Shown here: positions 7,647 through 15,719 of the stretch, piece after piece
Layout: each line of letters starts with the position of its first letter
Numbering within the stretch: the stretch's first letter is position 1
From: Ignavibacteriaceae bacterium
GTDB taxonomy: Bacteria; Bacteroidota; Ignavibacteria; Ignavibacteriales; Ignavibacteriaceae
Length of the DNA stretch: 64,000 bases
Assembly: GCA_031292455.1 (NCBI GenBank)
Contig: JARLHC010000128.1
Location: 1 to 64,000, forward strand
Direction: 5' to 3'
Program-made: the position numbers and the translations under genes
The notes under the pieces: model-generated
What the model was told of the DNA's origin: nothing
Database searches by the model: none
Seen by the model: the letters and a program-made list of their open reading frames with translations, nothing else

Positions 7647-8060
7647 TTATTCGTTTTCTTTCTTTTCACATAACTCGGTAAGTACACCAAAGGTTGATTT
7701 CGGATGAAGGAATGCAATTTCAAGACCCTCTGCACCCTTTCTTGGCTGATTATCGATAAGCTGAATACCTTCAGATTGAAGTTTAATTAAAGCCGATTGA
7801 ATATTTTTTACTGCATAGGCTATATGGTGGATTCCTTCTCCCCTTTTTTCAATGAATTTACTAATTGGTCCGTTTGCTTCAGTAGATTCAAGCAGTTCTA
7901 TTTTAGTTTGTCCTAATTCAAAGAAGGCGGTCCTTACTTTTTGATCCTTTACAATTTCAACCGCATAACATTTTAATCCGAATGTATGCTCATAAAATTT
8001 AATAGACTCATCTAAATTCTTAACAGCTATGCCGATATGCTCTATGTGTGTTGTTTCCAT
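7647..8060 (-). CDS. mce: Methylmalonyl-CoA epimerase
   Basis: A 137-residue vicinal-oxygen-chelate (glyoxalase-fold) protein with two beta-alpha-beta-beta-beta repeats. Diagnostic segments are IEHIGIAVKNLDESIKFYE, KIELLES, GEGIHHIAYAV and a C-terminal IAFLHPKSTFGVLTEL. His and Glu residues in these supply the metal site. It interconverts (S)- and (R)-methylmalonyl-CoA, linking propionyl-CoA and succinyl-CoA. Its ATG abuts the stop codon of the mutase gene with no gap, so the pair is surely co-transcribed. Confidence 0.93.
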   Translation of the reverse strand: METTHIEHIGIAVKNLDESIKFYEHTFGLKCYAVEIVKDQKVRTAFFELGQTKIELLESTEANGPISKFIEKRGEGIHHIAYAVKNIQSALIKLQSEGIQLIDNQPRKGAEGLEIAFLHPKSTFGVLTELCEKKENE

Positions 8061-9740
8061 TTATATAATAACCGTTTCTTTATATTCGCCATATATAGTT
8101 CTCAAGGTATTGCATATTTCGCCAACGCTGGCATATGACCTTACAGCTTCAATAATATAAGGTATTAAGTTATTCTCACCCGCTGCAGCAACCCTTAAAT
8201 CATTAAGCTTTAAGTCAACTTCAATATTATTCCTCTCACTCCTTATTTTGCTAAGGAATTTTATCTGATTCTCCTGCATCTTAAGGTTCATCTTCAGCAA
8301 TTCCGGAGGTTCATCTTCTTTGGCCTGGAATTTATTTCTGCCCACAATTATCCTATCCCCGCCTTCAACTTCTTTTTCAAATTTATATGAAGCATTCTGA
8401 ATTTCAGTTTGTACATATCCCGCTTCTATAGCTGCAATCATTCCTCCCATGGAATCGATTTTATTAATATATTCTTCAGCTTCTTTTTCTATTTGATCTG
8501 TAATTGTTTCAATATACCATGAACCGGCAAGGGGGTCAATAGTATTGGTCACACCACTTTCATGTGCAATGACCTGCTGGGTTCTTAAAGCAGTCATTAC
8601 GGAATTTTCAGAAGGTAAAGCCAGAGCCTCATCTTTAGAGTTTGTATGAAGACTCTGTGCGCCCCCAAGTACTGCGGCCAGGGTTTGTACTGTTACTCTT
8701 ACAATATTATTATCGACTTGTTGGGCGGTAAGAGTTGATCCCGCGGTTTGAGCATGGAACCTAAGCATCATGGATTTTTCTTTCTTTGCGCCGAACCGGT
8801 ATTTCATAATCCTTGCCCAGAGTCTCCTTGCAGCCCGGAACTTAGCAACTTCCTCAAGGAGATCATTGTGGGAATTAAAGAAAAAAGATAATTGTCCCGC
8901 AAAGTTGTCTACATCCAAGCCTGTTTTAATAGCAGCATCAACATAAGCAATACCGTCAGCAATTGTAAAACCGACCTCCTGAGCGGCAGTAGAACCTGCT
9001 TCCCTTATATGATATCCGGAAATGGAAATAGTATTCCATTTTGGAACTTCCTTTGCGCAATACTCAAAAATATTTGTTATCAAACGCATAGAAGGTTTAG
9101 GGGGATAAATATAGGTTCCTCTGGCGATATATTCCTTAAGAATATCATTTTGTATAGTTCCGCTGATCTTATCTTTTGATACTCCCTGTTTTTCCGCTAC
9201 TACTATATACATTGCAAGAAGCACGGAAGCTGAGGCATTAATGGTCATTGAAGTAGAGATCTTATCAAGCGGGATATGGTCAAATAATATTTCCATATCA
9301 GCAAGGGTATCTATTGCCACTCCTACTTTACCCACTTCTCCAAAAGCAATGGGATCATCACTATCGTATCCAATTTGTGTAGGAAGGTCAAAAGCGACGG
9401 ATAATCCGGAGGTTCCATGTGCTAATAAATAACGATAACGGTTATTCGATTCTTTCGCATCGCCGAAACCTGCATACTGTCTCATTGTCCATAATTTCCC
9501 CCGATACATTGTTGGCTGAATTCCTCTTGTAAATGGAAATTTTCCAGGGAAACCGATATCTTCTAAATAGTTCTCATCAGTTTTTACAGGATAATAAAGA
9601 GGTTCAACTTTAGAAAATGATGCAGATGTAAATTCTTTTTTCCGTTCAGGTTTTTTGCTCAGTGATTTAACATAAACTTCTGATTCCCAATTACTAAAAG
9701 CGGACTGTACTTTATTTCTTAGTTCTTCAATATTGTTCAT
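8061..9740 (-). CDS. mcmA: Methylmalonyl-CoA mutase, large (catalytic) subunit
   Basis: A 559-residue TIM-barrel subunit of the B12-dependent mutase that interconverts (R)-methylmalonyl-CoA and succinyl-CoA. Family segments include [53 protein letters not shown], and [14 protein letters not shown]. The protein ends without a cobalamin-binding domain (no DxHxxG motif), so it is the heteromeric type that needs a separate small B12-binding subunit, which is not in this window. It pairs with the epimerase gene directly downstream. Either propionate oxidation or the succinate-to-propionate direction is possible. Confidence 0.95.
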   Translation of the reverse strand: MNNIEELRNKVQSAFSNWESEVYVKSLSKKPERKKEFTSASFSKVEPLYYPVKTDENYLEDIGFPGKFPFTRGIQPTMYRGKLWTMRQYAGFGDAKESNNRYRYLLAHGTSGLSVAFDLPTQIGYDSDDPIAFGEVGKVGVAIDTLADMEILFDHIPLDKISTSMTINASASVLLAMYIVVAEKQGVSKDKISGTIQNDILKEYIARGTYIYPPKPSMRLITNIFEYCAKEVPKWNTISISGYHIREAGSTAAQEVGFTIADGIAYVDAAIKTGLDVDNFAGQLSFFFNSHNDLLEEVAKFRAARRLWARIMKYRFGAKKEKSMMLRFHAQTAGSTLTAQQVDNNIVRVTVQTLAAVLGGAQSLHTNSKDEALALPSENSVMTALRTQQVIAHESGVTNTIDPLAGSWYIETITDQIEKEAEEYINKIDSMGGMIAAIEAGYVQTEIQNASYKFEKEVEGGDRIIVGRNKFQAKEDEPPELLKMNLKMQENQIKFLSKIRSERNNIEVDLKLNDLRVAAAGENNLIPYIIEAVRSYASVGEICNTLRTIYGEYKETVII

Positions 9741-9858
9741 TAGATCGCGTACTTAAAAGTTGTAAAAAGCATATCAGAACATAAAGAATAATCGAGTGTT
9801 TTTAAAGCTTTTTATAGTTATAATTAATTTTCAATTCTGAATTTATTTAAGAGGATTT

Positions 9859-12708
9859 ATGAAAGGTACATTCGGTAATTATTTTGTAAAATGTGTATTG
9901 CTTATTGTAATACCATTACTTGCCTTTGGATTTTATCCGAATAGTGAAAAAATCCTGAAAGTTAATAATACATTATACCTGAGTAATACTGTTGTTATAA
10001 AATTAAAGAACAAACCTGTTGCCGGATCCATAAATAAAATTCTTTTATCTGATAAACTAAACCTGGCATTAAAAGAATTTAACGTAAATTCCTCTAAATC
10101 TTTTCTGCCAAGCAATAACAGCGGAACGGAATTAGATAAAATAATTGTTGTTAAATATGACTCTAATCAGGATCCGCATTTTGTAGCAAAACAATTAAGC
10201 TCTATCAGTGAAGTTGAATGGGCAGAGCCCAAATTTGTTTATCCGGTTGTAGACTTTACGCCAAATGATCCCAGCTATTCAAGTCAGAGTTATCTACCAT
10301 TAATTAAAGCTCCAGCAGCATGGGCGATAACACCTGGGGATACTTCTGTTATAATCGGCATAGTTGATACAGGGGTGGACTGGTCACATCCTGATCTTGC
10401 AGGTAATATCTGGAGGAACTGGGGAGAAACACCAAATAACGGAGTTGATGATGATCATAACGGATATATTGATGATGTAAGAGGGTGGGATTTTGGCGGA
10501 CTAGGAAATGCTGATGGTACGCCAACTCCTGATAATGATCCGATGGAAGACCGTCCGGACCATGGGACTCATGTTGCAGGCCTAGCTTCTGCAGTAACAA
10601 ACAATGCAATTGGCATTGCTTCTATTGGTTTTAAAAGCAAGATAATGCCGGTAAAAACTTCTGAAGATAACTATAGAGCGCCCGATGGAGGAGCATACAT
10701 TATCTTCGGTTTTGAAGGGATTGTATATGCTGCAGATAATCACGCAAGAGTAATTAATTGCAGCTGGGGGGGAGCGGGGTTTTCATTACTAGGGCAGGAA
10801 ACAATAAATTATGCATTAAGCAAAGGAGCAGTAGTTGTATGTGCTGCAGGTAATGATGCAAGTGCGGAAGAATTCTATCCTGCTGATTATAATGGTGTTC
10901 TTTCAGTTGCTGCTACAACAAGTACAGATGTCCTGGCTTCTTTTTCGAATTACGGTAAGGGAATAAGTGTATGCGCTCCGGGCAACAATCTTTATTCCAC
11001 CTGGCAACCGGATACCTATAGGCTTAATTCAGGTACCTCAATGGCATCTCCACTTGTAGCAGGATTAGCCGCATTGGTCACTGCTAAATTCCCTCAATAT
11101 ACTGCAGAACAGGTGAGAGAGCAAGTAAGGGTAAACTGTGATGACATTACTTCTGCAAATCCTCATATTGTAAATTTATTGGGGAAAGGAAGAATAAATG
11201 CACTTAAATCCTTATCCAATGTTAGCTCCGAATCGGTAAGAGCCACCCAGGTAACCTTTTCGGACGAAGCGCCGGGAGGGAACAACAATGGAATCTTTGA
11301 ACCAGGCGAAACAATAACTGTAAGTATTGCATTTGAAAATTATCTTTTGCCGACTACATCCCTATCGGTTTCTATGGAAAGCAAAAACAGTTCTTCTACA
11401 GTAACCAATGGGAACCTAAGTGCCGGAAGTATAGGCACACTTCAATCCTTCAATAATTATTCAGCTAAATTTACATTTAAGCTTTCTAATTCAATGCCGA
11501 GCAATGTTCCTCTTGATTTCTTATTACATTTTACAGACGGAAGTTATTCGGATATTCAATGGATTTCTGCCTTGGGTAACCCAAGTTATGCAACCCAGAC
11601 CGGAAATGACATCTCATTAACTATTACAAGCATAGGAAATCTTGGCCATAATGATTACCCAAGTAATTTTCAGGGGACGGGTTTCCATTTTGGAACCGGG
11701 CCAAATTATATGTTTGAAGGCGCACTTATGATAGCAACTTCTCCTACCAAAGTGGTTGATGTTGCCAGGGATTCTACAGGATCGCAAGAAAAAACAGGGT
11801 TTCGGATTAGTCAACCTATTAAAATCATTACACCCGGTACTGTTAGCGATTATGAGGGAACGACTGTATTTAATGATAGTAGTTCTACTGAAAGATTGGG
11901 GCTTAATGTAAAGCTTCGGTCATATTCATTTATTGATCCTGCAGATAAAAATTATATCATTTTAAGATACACTATTAACAATATATCGGGTGCTACGCTT
12001 TCAAATTTATACACAGGGCTCCTTATTGACTGGGATATGGTGGAAAGCACAGGAGCTAATGATCTGACCGCATATGATAATACGGGTAATTTTGGATATG
12101 TTCATCATCAGGGTTTAATTCCGGATACAACAATCGGAATTGGACTCCTTTCAGCAAATAATTATAATTTTTACGCAATTGACAATAGTGTGTTTGGTTA
12201 TACGGATCATGAGAAGTGGGCAGCACTTTCATCGGGATTAACGAATACTTCAGCCGGTCCGGCAGATATTGCCAATGTCACTGCTTCCGGACCTTATAGT
12301 ATTCCCGCAGGAGGAACAATTGATGTGGCTTTTGCTCTTGCCGCCGATGTAAGCGTGCAGAATCTGAGATCCGAATTCGCAAATGCAAGGTCGAAATATA
12401 ATTTAATATTAACTTCTGTTCAGGACAATATAAATCCAGTACCATATACGTTTGAATTGTCGCAGAATTATCCTAACCCATTTAATCCTTCAACGACAAT
12501 AAGATATTCTATTCCTTCCAAAAGTCAGGTTATATTAAGAATTTATGATATGCTGGGAAGGGAAGTCAGGACTTTGCTGAATGAAGCGAAAGAAGCGGGT
12601 AATTATTCAATAAATTTCTATGCAGGAAACTTACCCTCAGGAGTTTATCTTTATAAATTATCGGCAGGAAATTTTACAAGTACAAAGAAGTTAGTGTTAA
12701 TAAAATGA
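9859..12708 (+). CDS. Secreted subtilisin-like (S8) protease with type IX sorting domain
   Basis: A 949-residue protein with a signal peptide (about 1-25), a prodomain to about 135, and an S8 catalytic domain (about 140-455). The triad is D170 (VDTGVDWSHPDL), H235 (DHGTHVAG) and S394 (GTSMASP), with N332 in AAGN as the oxyanion residue. A beta-rich middle region of about 400 residues follows. The last 80 residues form a type IX secretion sorting domain beginning NYPNPFNPSTTI and including GREVRTL and LPSGVYLYKL. It should be exported through the Sec and type IX routes and anchored at or released from the cell surface. AGAGGA sits just before the start. It ends three bases from moaE, tail to tail. 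Confidence 0.93.
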   Translation: MKGTFGNYFVKCVLLIVIPLLAFGFYPNSEKILKVNNTLYLSNTVVIKLKNKPVAGSINKILLSDKLNLALKEFNVNSSKSFLPSNNSGTELDKIIVVKYDSNQDPHFVAKQLSSISEVEWAEPKFVYPVVDFTPNDPSYSSQSYLPLIKAPAAWAITPGDTSVIIGIVDTGVDWSHPDLAGNIWRNWGETPNNGVDDDHNGYIDDVRGWDFGGLGNADGTPTPDNDPMEDRPDHGTHVAGLASAVTNNAIGIASIGFKSKIMPVKTSEDNYRAPDGGAYIIFGFEGIVYAADNHARVINCSWGGAGFSLLGQETINYALSKGAVVVCAAGNDASAEEFYPADYNGVLSVAATTSTDVLASFSNYGKGISVCAPGNNLYSTWQPDTYRLNSGTSMASPLVAGLAALVTAKFPQYTAEQVREQVRVNCDDITSANPHIVNLLGKGRINALKSLSNVSSESVRATQVTFSDEAPGGNNNGIFEPGETITVSIAFENYLLPTTSLSVSMESKNSSSTVTNGNLSAGSIGTLQSFNNYSAKFTFKLSNSMPSNVPLDFLLHFTDGSYSDIQWISALGNPSYATQTGNDISLTITSIGNLGHNDYPSNFQGTGFHFGTGPNYMFEGALMIATSPTKVVDVARDSTGSQEKTGFRISQPIKIITPGTVSDYEGTTVFNDSSSTERLGLNVKLRSYSFIDPADKNYIILRYTINNISGATLSNLYTGLLIDWDMVESTGANDLTAYDNTGNFGYVHHQGLIPDTTIGIGLLSANNYNFYAIDNSVFGYTDHEKWAALSSGLTNTSAGPADIANVTASGPYSIPAGGTIDVAFALAADVSVQNLRSEFANARSKYNLILTSVQDNINPVPYTFELSQNYPNPFNPSTTIRYSIPSKSQVILRIYDMLGREVRTLLNEAKEAGNYSINFYAGNLPSGVYLYKLSAGNFTSTKKLVLIK

Positions 12709-12711
12709 GCG

Positions 12712-13158
12712 CTAGCAATTTTGTCCCCATTCATGGGTGCCGTCTTCGAAAAATTCGCATTTCCAGACAGGCACCTCATGTTTTATTCTATCAATTATAT
12801 ATTGATTAGCCGCATAGGCTTCTTTACGGTGAGTATGTGCGGTTACGACTGCCACAGCGCAATCTGAGATGTGAATCTTTCCTATTCGATGAATCGAAGA
12901 AGCATACAGCAGATCCCAATTCTGAACAGCAGTTTGAATTATATCCTTTATCATCTTATCGGCCAAAGGGGAATATGATTCATACACAAGATATTTAACT
13001 GGCCTGCCTGCCTGATTGTTCCTGACATTACCGCAGAACAAAACAACTCCTCCCGCTCCCGGATGCTGAGCGGTATGAATCATTTTTGTAATGTCTATAG
13101 GTTCGTAAGTGATGAACTCAAATTTATCCTCCGCTAGACGGAGGGATGATGTGGACAT
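12712..13158 (-). CDS. moaE: Molybdopterin synthase catalytic subunit
   Basis: MoaE inserts dithiolene sulfur, carried by thiocarboxylated MoaD, into cyclic pyranopterin monophosphate. The sequence has GAGGVVLFCGNVRNNQ, LVYESY, the SIHRIGKI stretch, and HRKEAYAANQYIIDRIKHEVPVWKCE with the active-site Lys residues. From ATG 13158 the protein has 148 residues and overlaps moaD by 35 bases in another frame. The conserved core begins about 11 residues in, so a later non-standard start cannot be excluded. Confidence 0.92.
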   Translation of the reverse strand: MSTSSLRLAEDKFEFITYEPIDITKMIHTAQHPGAGGVVLFCGNVRNNQAGRPVKYLVYESYSPLADKMIKDIIQTAVQNWDLLYASSIHRIGKIHISDCAVAVVTAHTHRKEAYAANQYIIDRIKHEVPVWKCEFFEDGTHEWGQNC

Positions 13159-13366
13159 TTTCAGCTTCCTTAATTGGTGTGTTACCATTTACGATCGATT
13201 CATTAATTGCGAACCGGCATTTATTTATAATACCCTCAGACGCAGGGTTAATTTTTACAATTTTTTCCCTGAGTTCATCAATCGTACTGCCGTTTTCAAT
13301 TTCCATTTCAAAACTTTCCCCGAATAGTTCTTTGACAGCGGCATAGGTATTGATTGTTAATTTCAT
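13124..13366 (-). CDS. moaD: Molybdopterin synthase sulfur carrier subunit
   Basis: An 80-residue ubiquitin-fold protein starting MKLTINTYAAVKELFG and ending SSGG. The terminal Gly-Gly is adenylated by the MoeB-like enzyme and then thiocarboxylated. It sits between moaA and moaE and overlaps the latter, giving the usual carrier-catalyst pairing. Confidence 0.92.
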   Translation of the reverse strand: MKLTINTYAAVKELFGESFEMEIENGSTIDELREKIVKINPASEGIINKCRFAINESIVNGNTPIKEAENVHIIPPSSGG

Positions 13367-13398
13367 AATAATCCGTTTTTTTTAGTTTCTTATTTTTA

Positions 13399-14370
13399 TC
13401 AACCGCCGATAGAGATCATCTTTAGCGGACTTCCTTTAAACTTCAATGGCTGTTTATGCTTTAATGCTTCCATGAGTTTTTCAGATAATTTTACTTCATC
13501 ATGGACAATGCCGCCAATATATTCACTTTTTTCTTCACTCAGGCAGCCGTAGATATTTCCCGAACTGTCCAAACGTAGCCTGTCACAATCAGAACAAAAA
13601 GGTTCTGATTCATTTGCAATTATACCGAACTCAAATCCATTTTCCAGTTGAAAAATCTGTGCAGTTGCCGAAGGATTTCTATAATTATAGGGATGAAGAG
13701 TATATTTTGTACTGATAGCCGTAATAATTTCCTTCATTGGGAAAAAGTTCTCATTAAAGTTTTTGGAATAAAAATGGCCCATTCTCATCAGCTCCAGGTA
13801 GCGAATTGCAATATTCTTAGATATTGCATAATCAAGTAACGGAAGTATTTGATTTTCATTCAACCCTCGCATTATTACCGCATTTAACTTTACAGAAATA
13901 CCATTATGCTGAGCAGCCTCAATTCCATCCAATACCTGTTTAAGAAAATTTCTTTTTGCGACTGCCCTGAATACATCGGGATCTACTGCATCGAGAGAAA
14001 CGTTAATATCTTTTACTCCTGCTGCTGCCAGGGCTTCCGCCTTCTGTTTAAGACTAAAACCGTTAGTGGTCATTTTAATACTCTTAATCCCATTTGAGCT
14101 AAGAATATGGATGAATGGAATAAGGTTTTGGTACAGCATTGGTTCGCCGCCTGTCAGTCTTACCGATTCGAAATTAAGAACCTTATGAAGGAGGATAACG
14201 TATTCGGCAAGCACATTATAATCGAGATGCAATAAAGGACTTGAATTTACCTCATTCACTTCTCCTTTATCATCACTGTTGACACAATAAACGCATCCGA
14301 AATTGCAGAGATTAGTAAGACTTATTCTTAAAGTTTTGAAGGTACGCCCGTGTTGATCCTTAATTTCCAT
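13399..14370 (-). CDS. moaA: GTP 3',8-cyclase (radical SAM)
   Basis: A 323-residue enzyme for the first step of molybdenum cofactor synthesis. The radical SAM cluster ligands are C22, C26 and C29 in LCNFGCVYC. The second [4Fe-4S] cluster is bound by the C-terminal segment EPFCSDCDRLRL and GCL. The RLTGGEPMLY motif binds SAM, and the protein ends in Gly-Gly, as MoaA usually does. It lies 11 bases after moeB. Partners moaC, mogA and moeA are not in the window and must lie elsewhere. Confidence 0.94.
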   Translation of the reverse strand: MEIKDQHGRTFKTLRISLTNLCNFGCVYCVNSDDKGEVNEVNSSPLLHLDYNVLAEYVILLHKVLNFESVRLTGGEPMLYQNLIPFIHILSSNGIKSIKMTTNGFSLKQKAEALAAAGVKDINVSLDAVDPDVFRAVAKRNFLKQVLDGIEAAQHNGISVKLNAVIMRGLNENQILPLLDYAISKNIAIRYLELMRMGHFYSKNFNENFFPMKEIITAISTKYTLHPYNYRNPSATAQIFQLENGFEFGIIANESEPFCSDCDRLRLDSSGNIYGCLSEEKSEYIGGIVHDEVKLSEKLMEALKHKQPLKFKGSPLKMISIGG

Positions 14371-14381
14371 AAACCACTTTA

Positions 14382-15440
14382 TCAGTATTCAATCAATCCA
14401 CCTTTTAAATTATATATATTGGAAAAGTTATTCTTAAGCAAAATCTGAGCTGCGGACATACTTCTTACCCCAGATCTGCATACAATTACCAAGGGAATAT
14501 CTTTTTCAATTTTATGCAGGTTCTTTTCCAACTGTTTCAGTGGAATCAGGGTTCCGCCGATATTTCTTTCCTGGAATTCAAATGGTTCCCGCACATCAAT
14601 TATTTGCAAAGGTTCATTTCTTGATAATTTTTCTTTTAATTCATCAGCTGTTATTTCTTTAATGCCATTCTCACATGACATATTGTAATCTTCAGCGAGT
14701 TCAACGATCTCTCTATTTTCCGGTATAAGTTTATAGTCAAATGTTGAAAAGCGGGAAGAGAGAATATCGAAAGTTAATAGTTTTCCGCTTAACACTTTGC
14801 CAATGCCGATTATTATTTTAATAACCTCGTTAGCCATTAATGTACCGGTAAGTCCGGTAATTGTTCCAATTACTCCTGTTTCTGAACAATTTGATGTAAA
14901 CTCTTGTTCCGGAGGTTCCGGGTAGAGGCATCTATATGTAGGTCCTTTTAAATAATTAAAGACAGTTACCTGCCCTTCAAATTTATAAATTGAACCTGAT
15001 ACTAATGGTTTGTCCTGTATAATACAGGCATCGTTAACGAGGTACCTGGTTTTGAAATTATCTGAACAATCAACAATTATCTGATATTGGTTAATGATTT
15101 CAAGGGCATTAGAAACGTCTAGTTTATTCTGGATAGGAGTAATAGTAATAAAGGGATTATATCTATTAAGTTTTTCCATAGCAGCCAATACTTTTGGTCT
15201 GCCTATATCCTTTGTTGAAAAAAGGATTTGCCGCTGCAGATTACTTTCTTCCACTAAATCGTGGTCGATTATTCCCAAGCTACCGACACCAGCAGCGGAC
15301 AAATATTGAAGAACCGGACAACCGAGTCCACCGCACCCGATAATCAATACATTTGTACTTTTAAGTAATTCCTGTCCCTTGGGACCAATTTCCGGCAGGA
15401 TTATATGCCGATGGTAACGATTAATCTCCTGAGTTGTTAT
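14382..15440 (-). CDS. moeB: MoeB/ThiF-type adenylyltransferase with rhodanese domain, likely AUA start
   Basis: The protein has an E1-like adenylation domain (IIGCGGLGCPVLQYL nucleotide loop, then DCSDNFKTRYLVNDAC) and a C-terminal rhodanese domain from about residue 255 with active Cys in VCRSGVRS. It activates and sulfurates the MoaD C-terminus. The first ATG/GTG/TTG start in frame is a TTG at 15347, which would cut into the Rossmann fold. Reading upstream in the same frame gives EINRYHRHIILPEIGPKGQE, the normal MoeB N-terminus, bounded by a TGA. The only well-placed initiator is ATA at 15440, with AGAGGTGATC just before it. The Cys pairs that bind zinc in E. coli MoeB are not evident (the first reads TYRC). 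Confidence 0.85.
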   Translation of the reverse strand: MTTQEINRYHRHIILPEIGPKGQELLKSTNVLIIGCGGLGCPVLQYLSAAGVGSLGIIDHDLVEESNLQRQILFSTKDIGRPKVLAAMEKLNRYNPFITITPIQNKLDVSNALEIINQYQIIVDCSDNFKTRYLVNDACIIQDKPLVSGSIYKFEGQVTVFNYLKGPTYRCLYPEPPEQEFTSNCSETGVIGTITGLTGTLMANEVIKIIIGIGKVLSGKLLTFDILSSRFSTFDYKLIPENREIVELAEDYNMSCENGIKEITADELKEKLSRNEPLQIIDVREPFEFQERNIGGTLIPLKQLEKNLHKIEKDIPLVIVCRSGVRSMSAAQILLKNNFSNIYNLKGGLIEY

Positions 15441-15479
15441 TGATCACCTCTGCTTATTTTGTTTTATCTGAAGAGTTTG

Positions 15480-15508
15480 AAAATAGAATAATGATACTAA
15501 AATGTCAA
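15480..15508 (-). promoter_or_regulatory. Candidate promoter of the moeB-moaA-moaD-moaE operon
   Basis: On the minus strand TTGACA (15503-15508) is followed after 17 bases by TATTTT (15480-15485). Transcription would begin near 15473 and leave an untranslated leader of about 33 bases before the ATA start at 15440. The match is to the general sigma-70 consensus; Bacteroidetes-type promoters differ, so this is a candidate only. Confidence 0.45.
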
Positions 15509-15635
15509 CCTGATAATAATATCCACTTTCCTAGTATTCAGCAATAACGAGTATCATCCTATTAAAGGAGGCATGTATTATTAAGGTAGGGATTTACAAG
15601 ACACAATAAAGCTAATCGTAAGGGAAGCAGGGAAA

Positions 15636-15663
15636 TGCGCTGCATATGCGCTCGAATTGCGCT
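15636..15663 (-). repeat. Three AGCGCA boxes at exact 11-base spacing
   Basis: TGCGCT occurs on the plus strand at 15636, 15647 and 15658, each 11 bases apart (AGCGCA read on the minus strand). It lies in the 279-base gap between the end of metH and moeB, about 130 bases upstream of the candidate -35 box. The helical phasing suggests a protein-binding site, but no regulator is known. Confidence 0.35.
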
Positions 15664-15719
15664 CAAATCAGTATCTTGAGATAAATAATTCAGTGTAAAA
15701 AGCAGGTTGCAATATAGGG

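Noticed and set aside
9741-9858. Cobalamin riboswitch upstream of the mutase gene
   Set aside because: The 118-base divergent gap is AT-rich, with no B12-box-like sequence that I can see.
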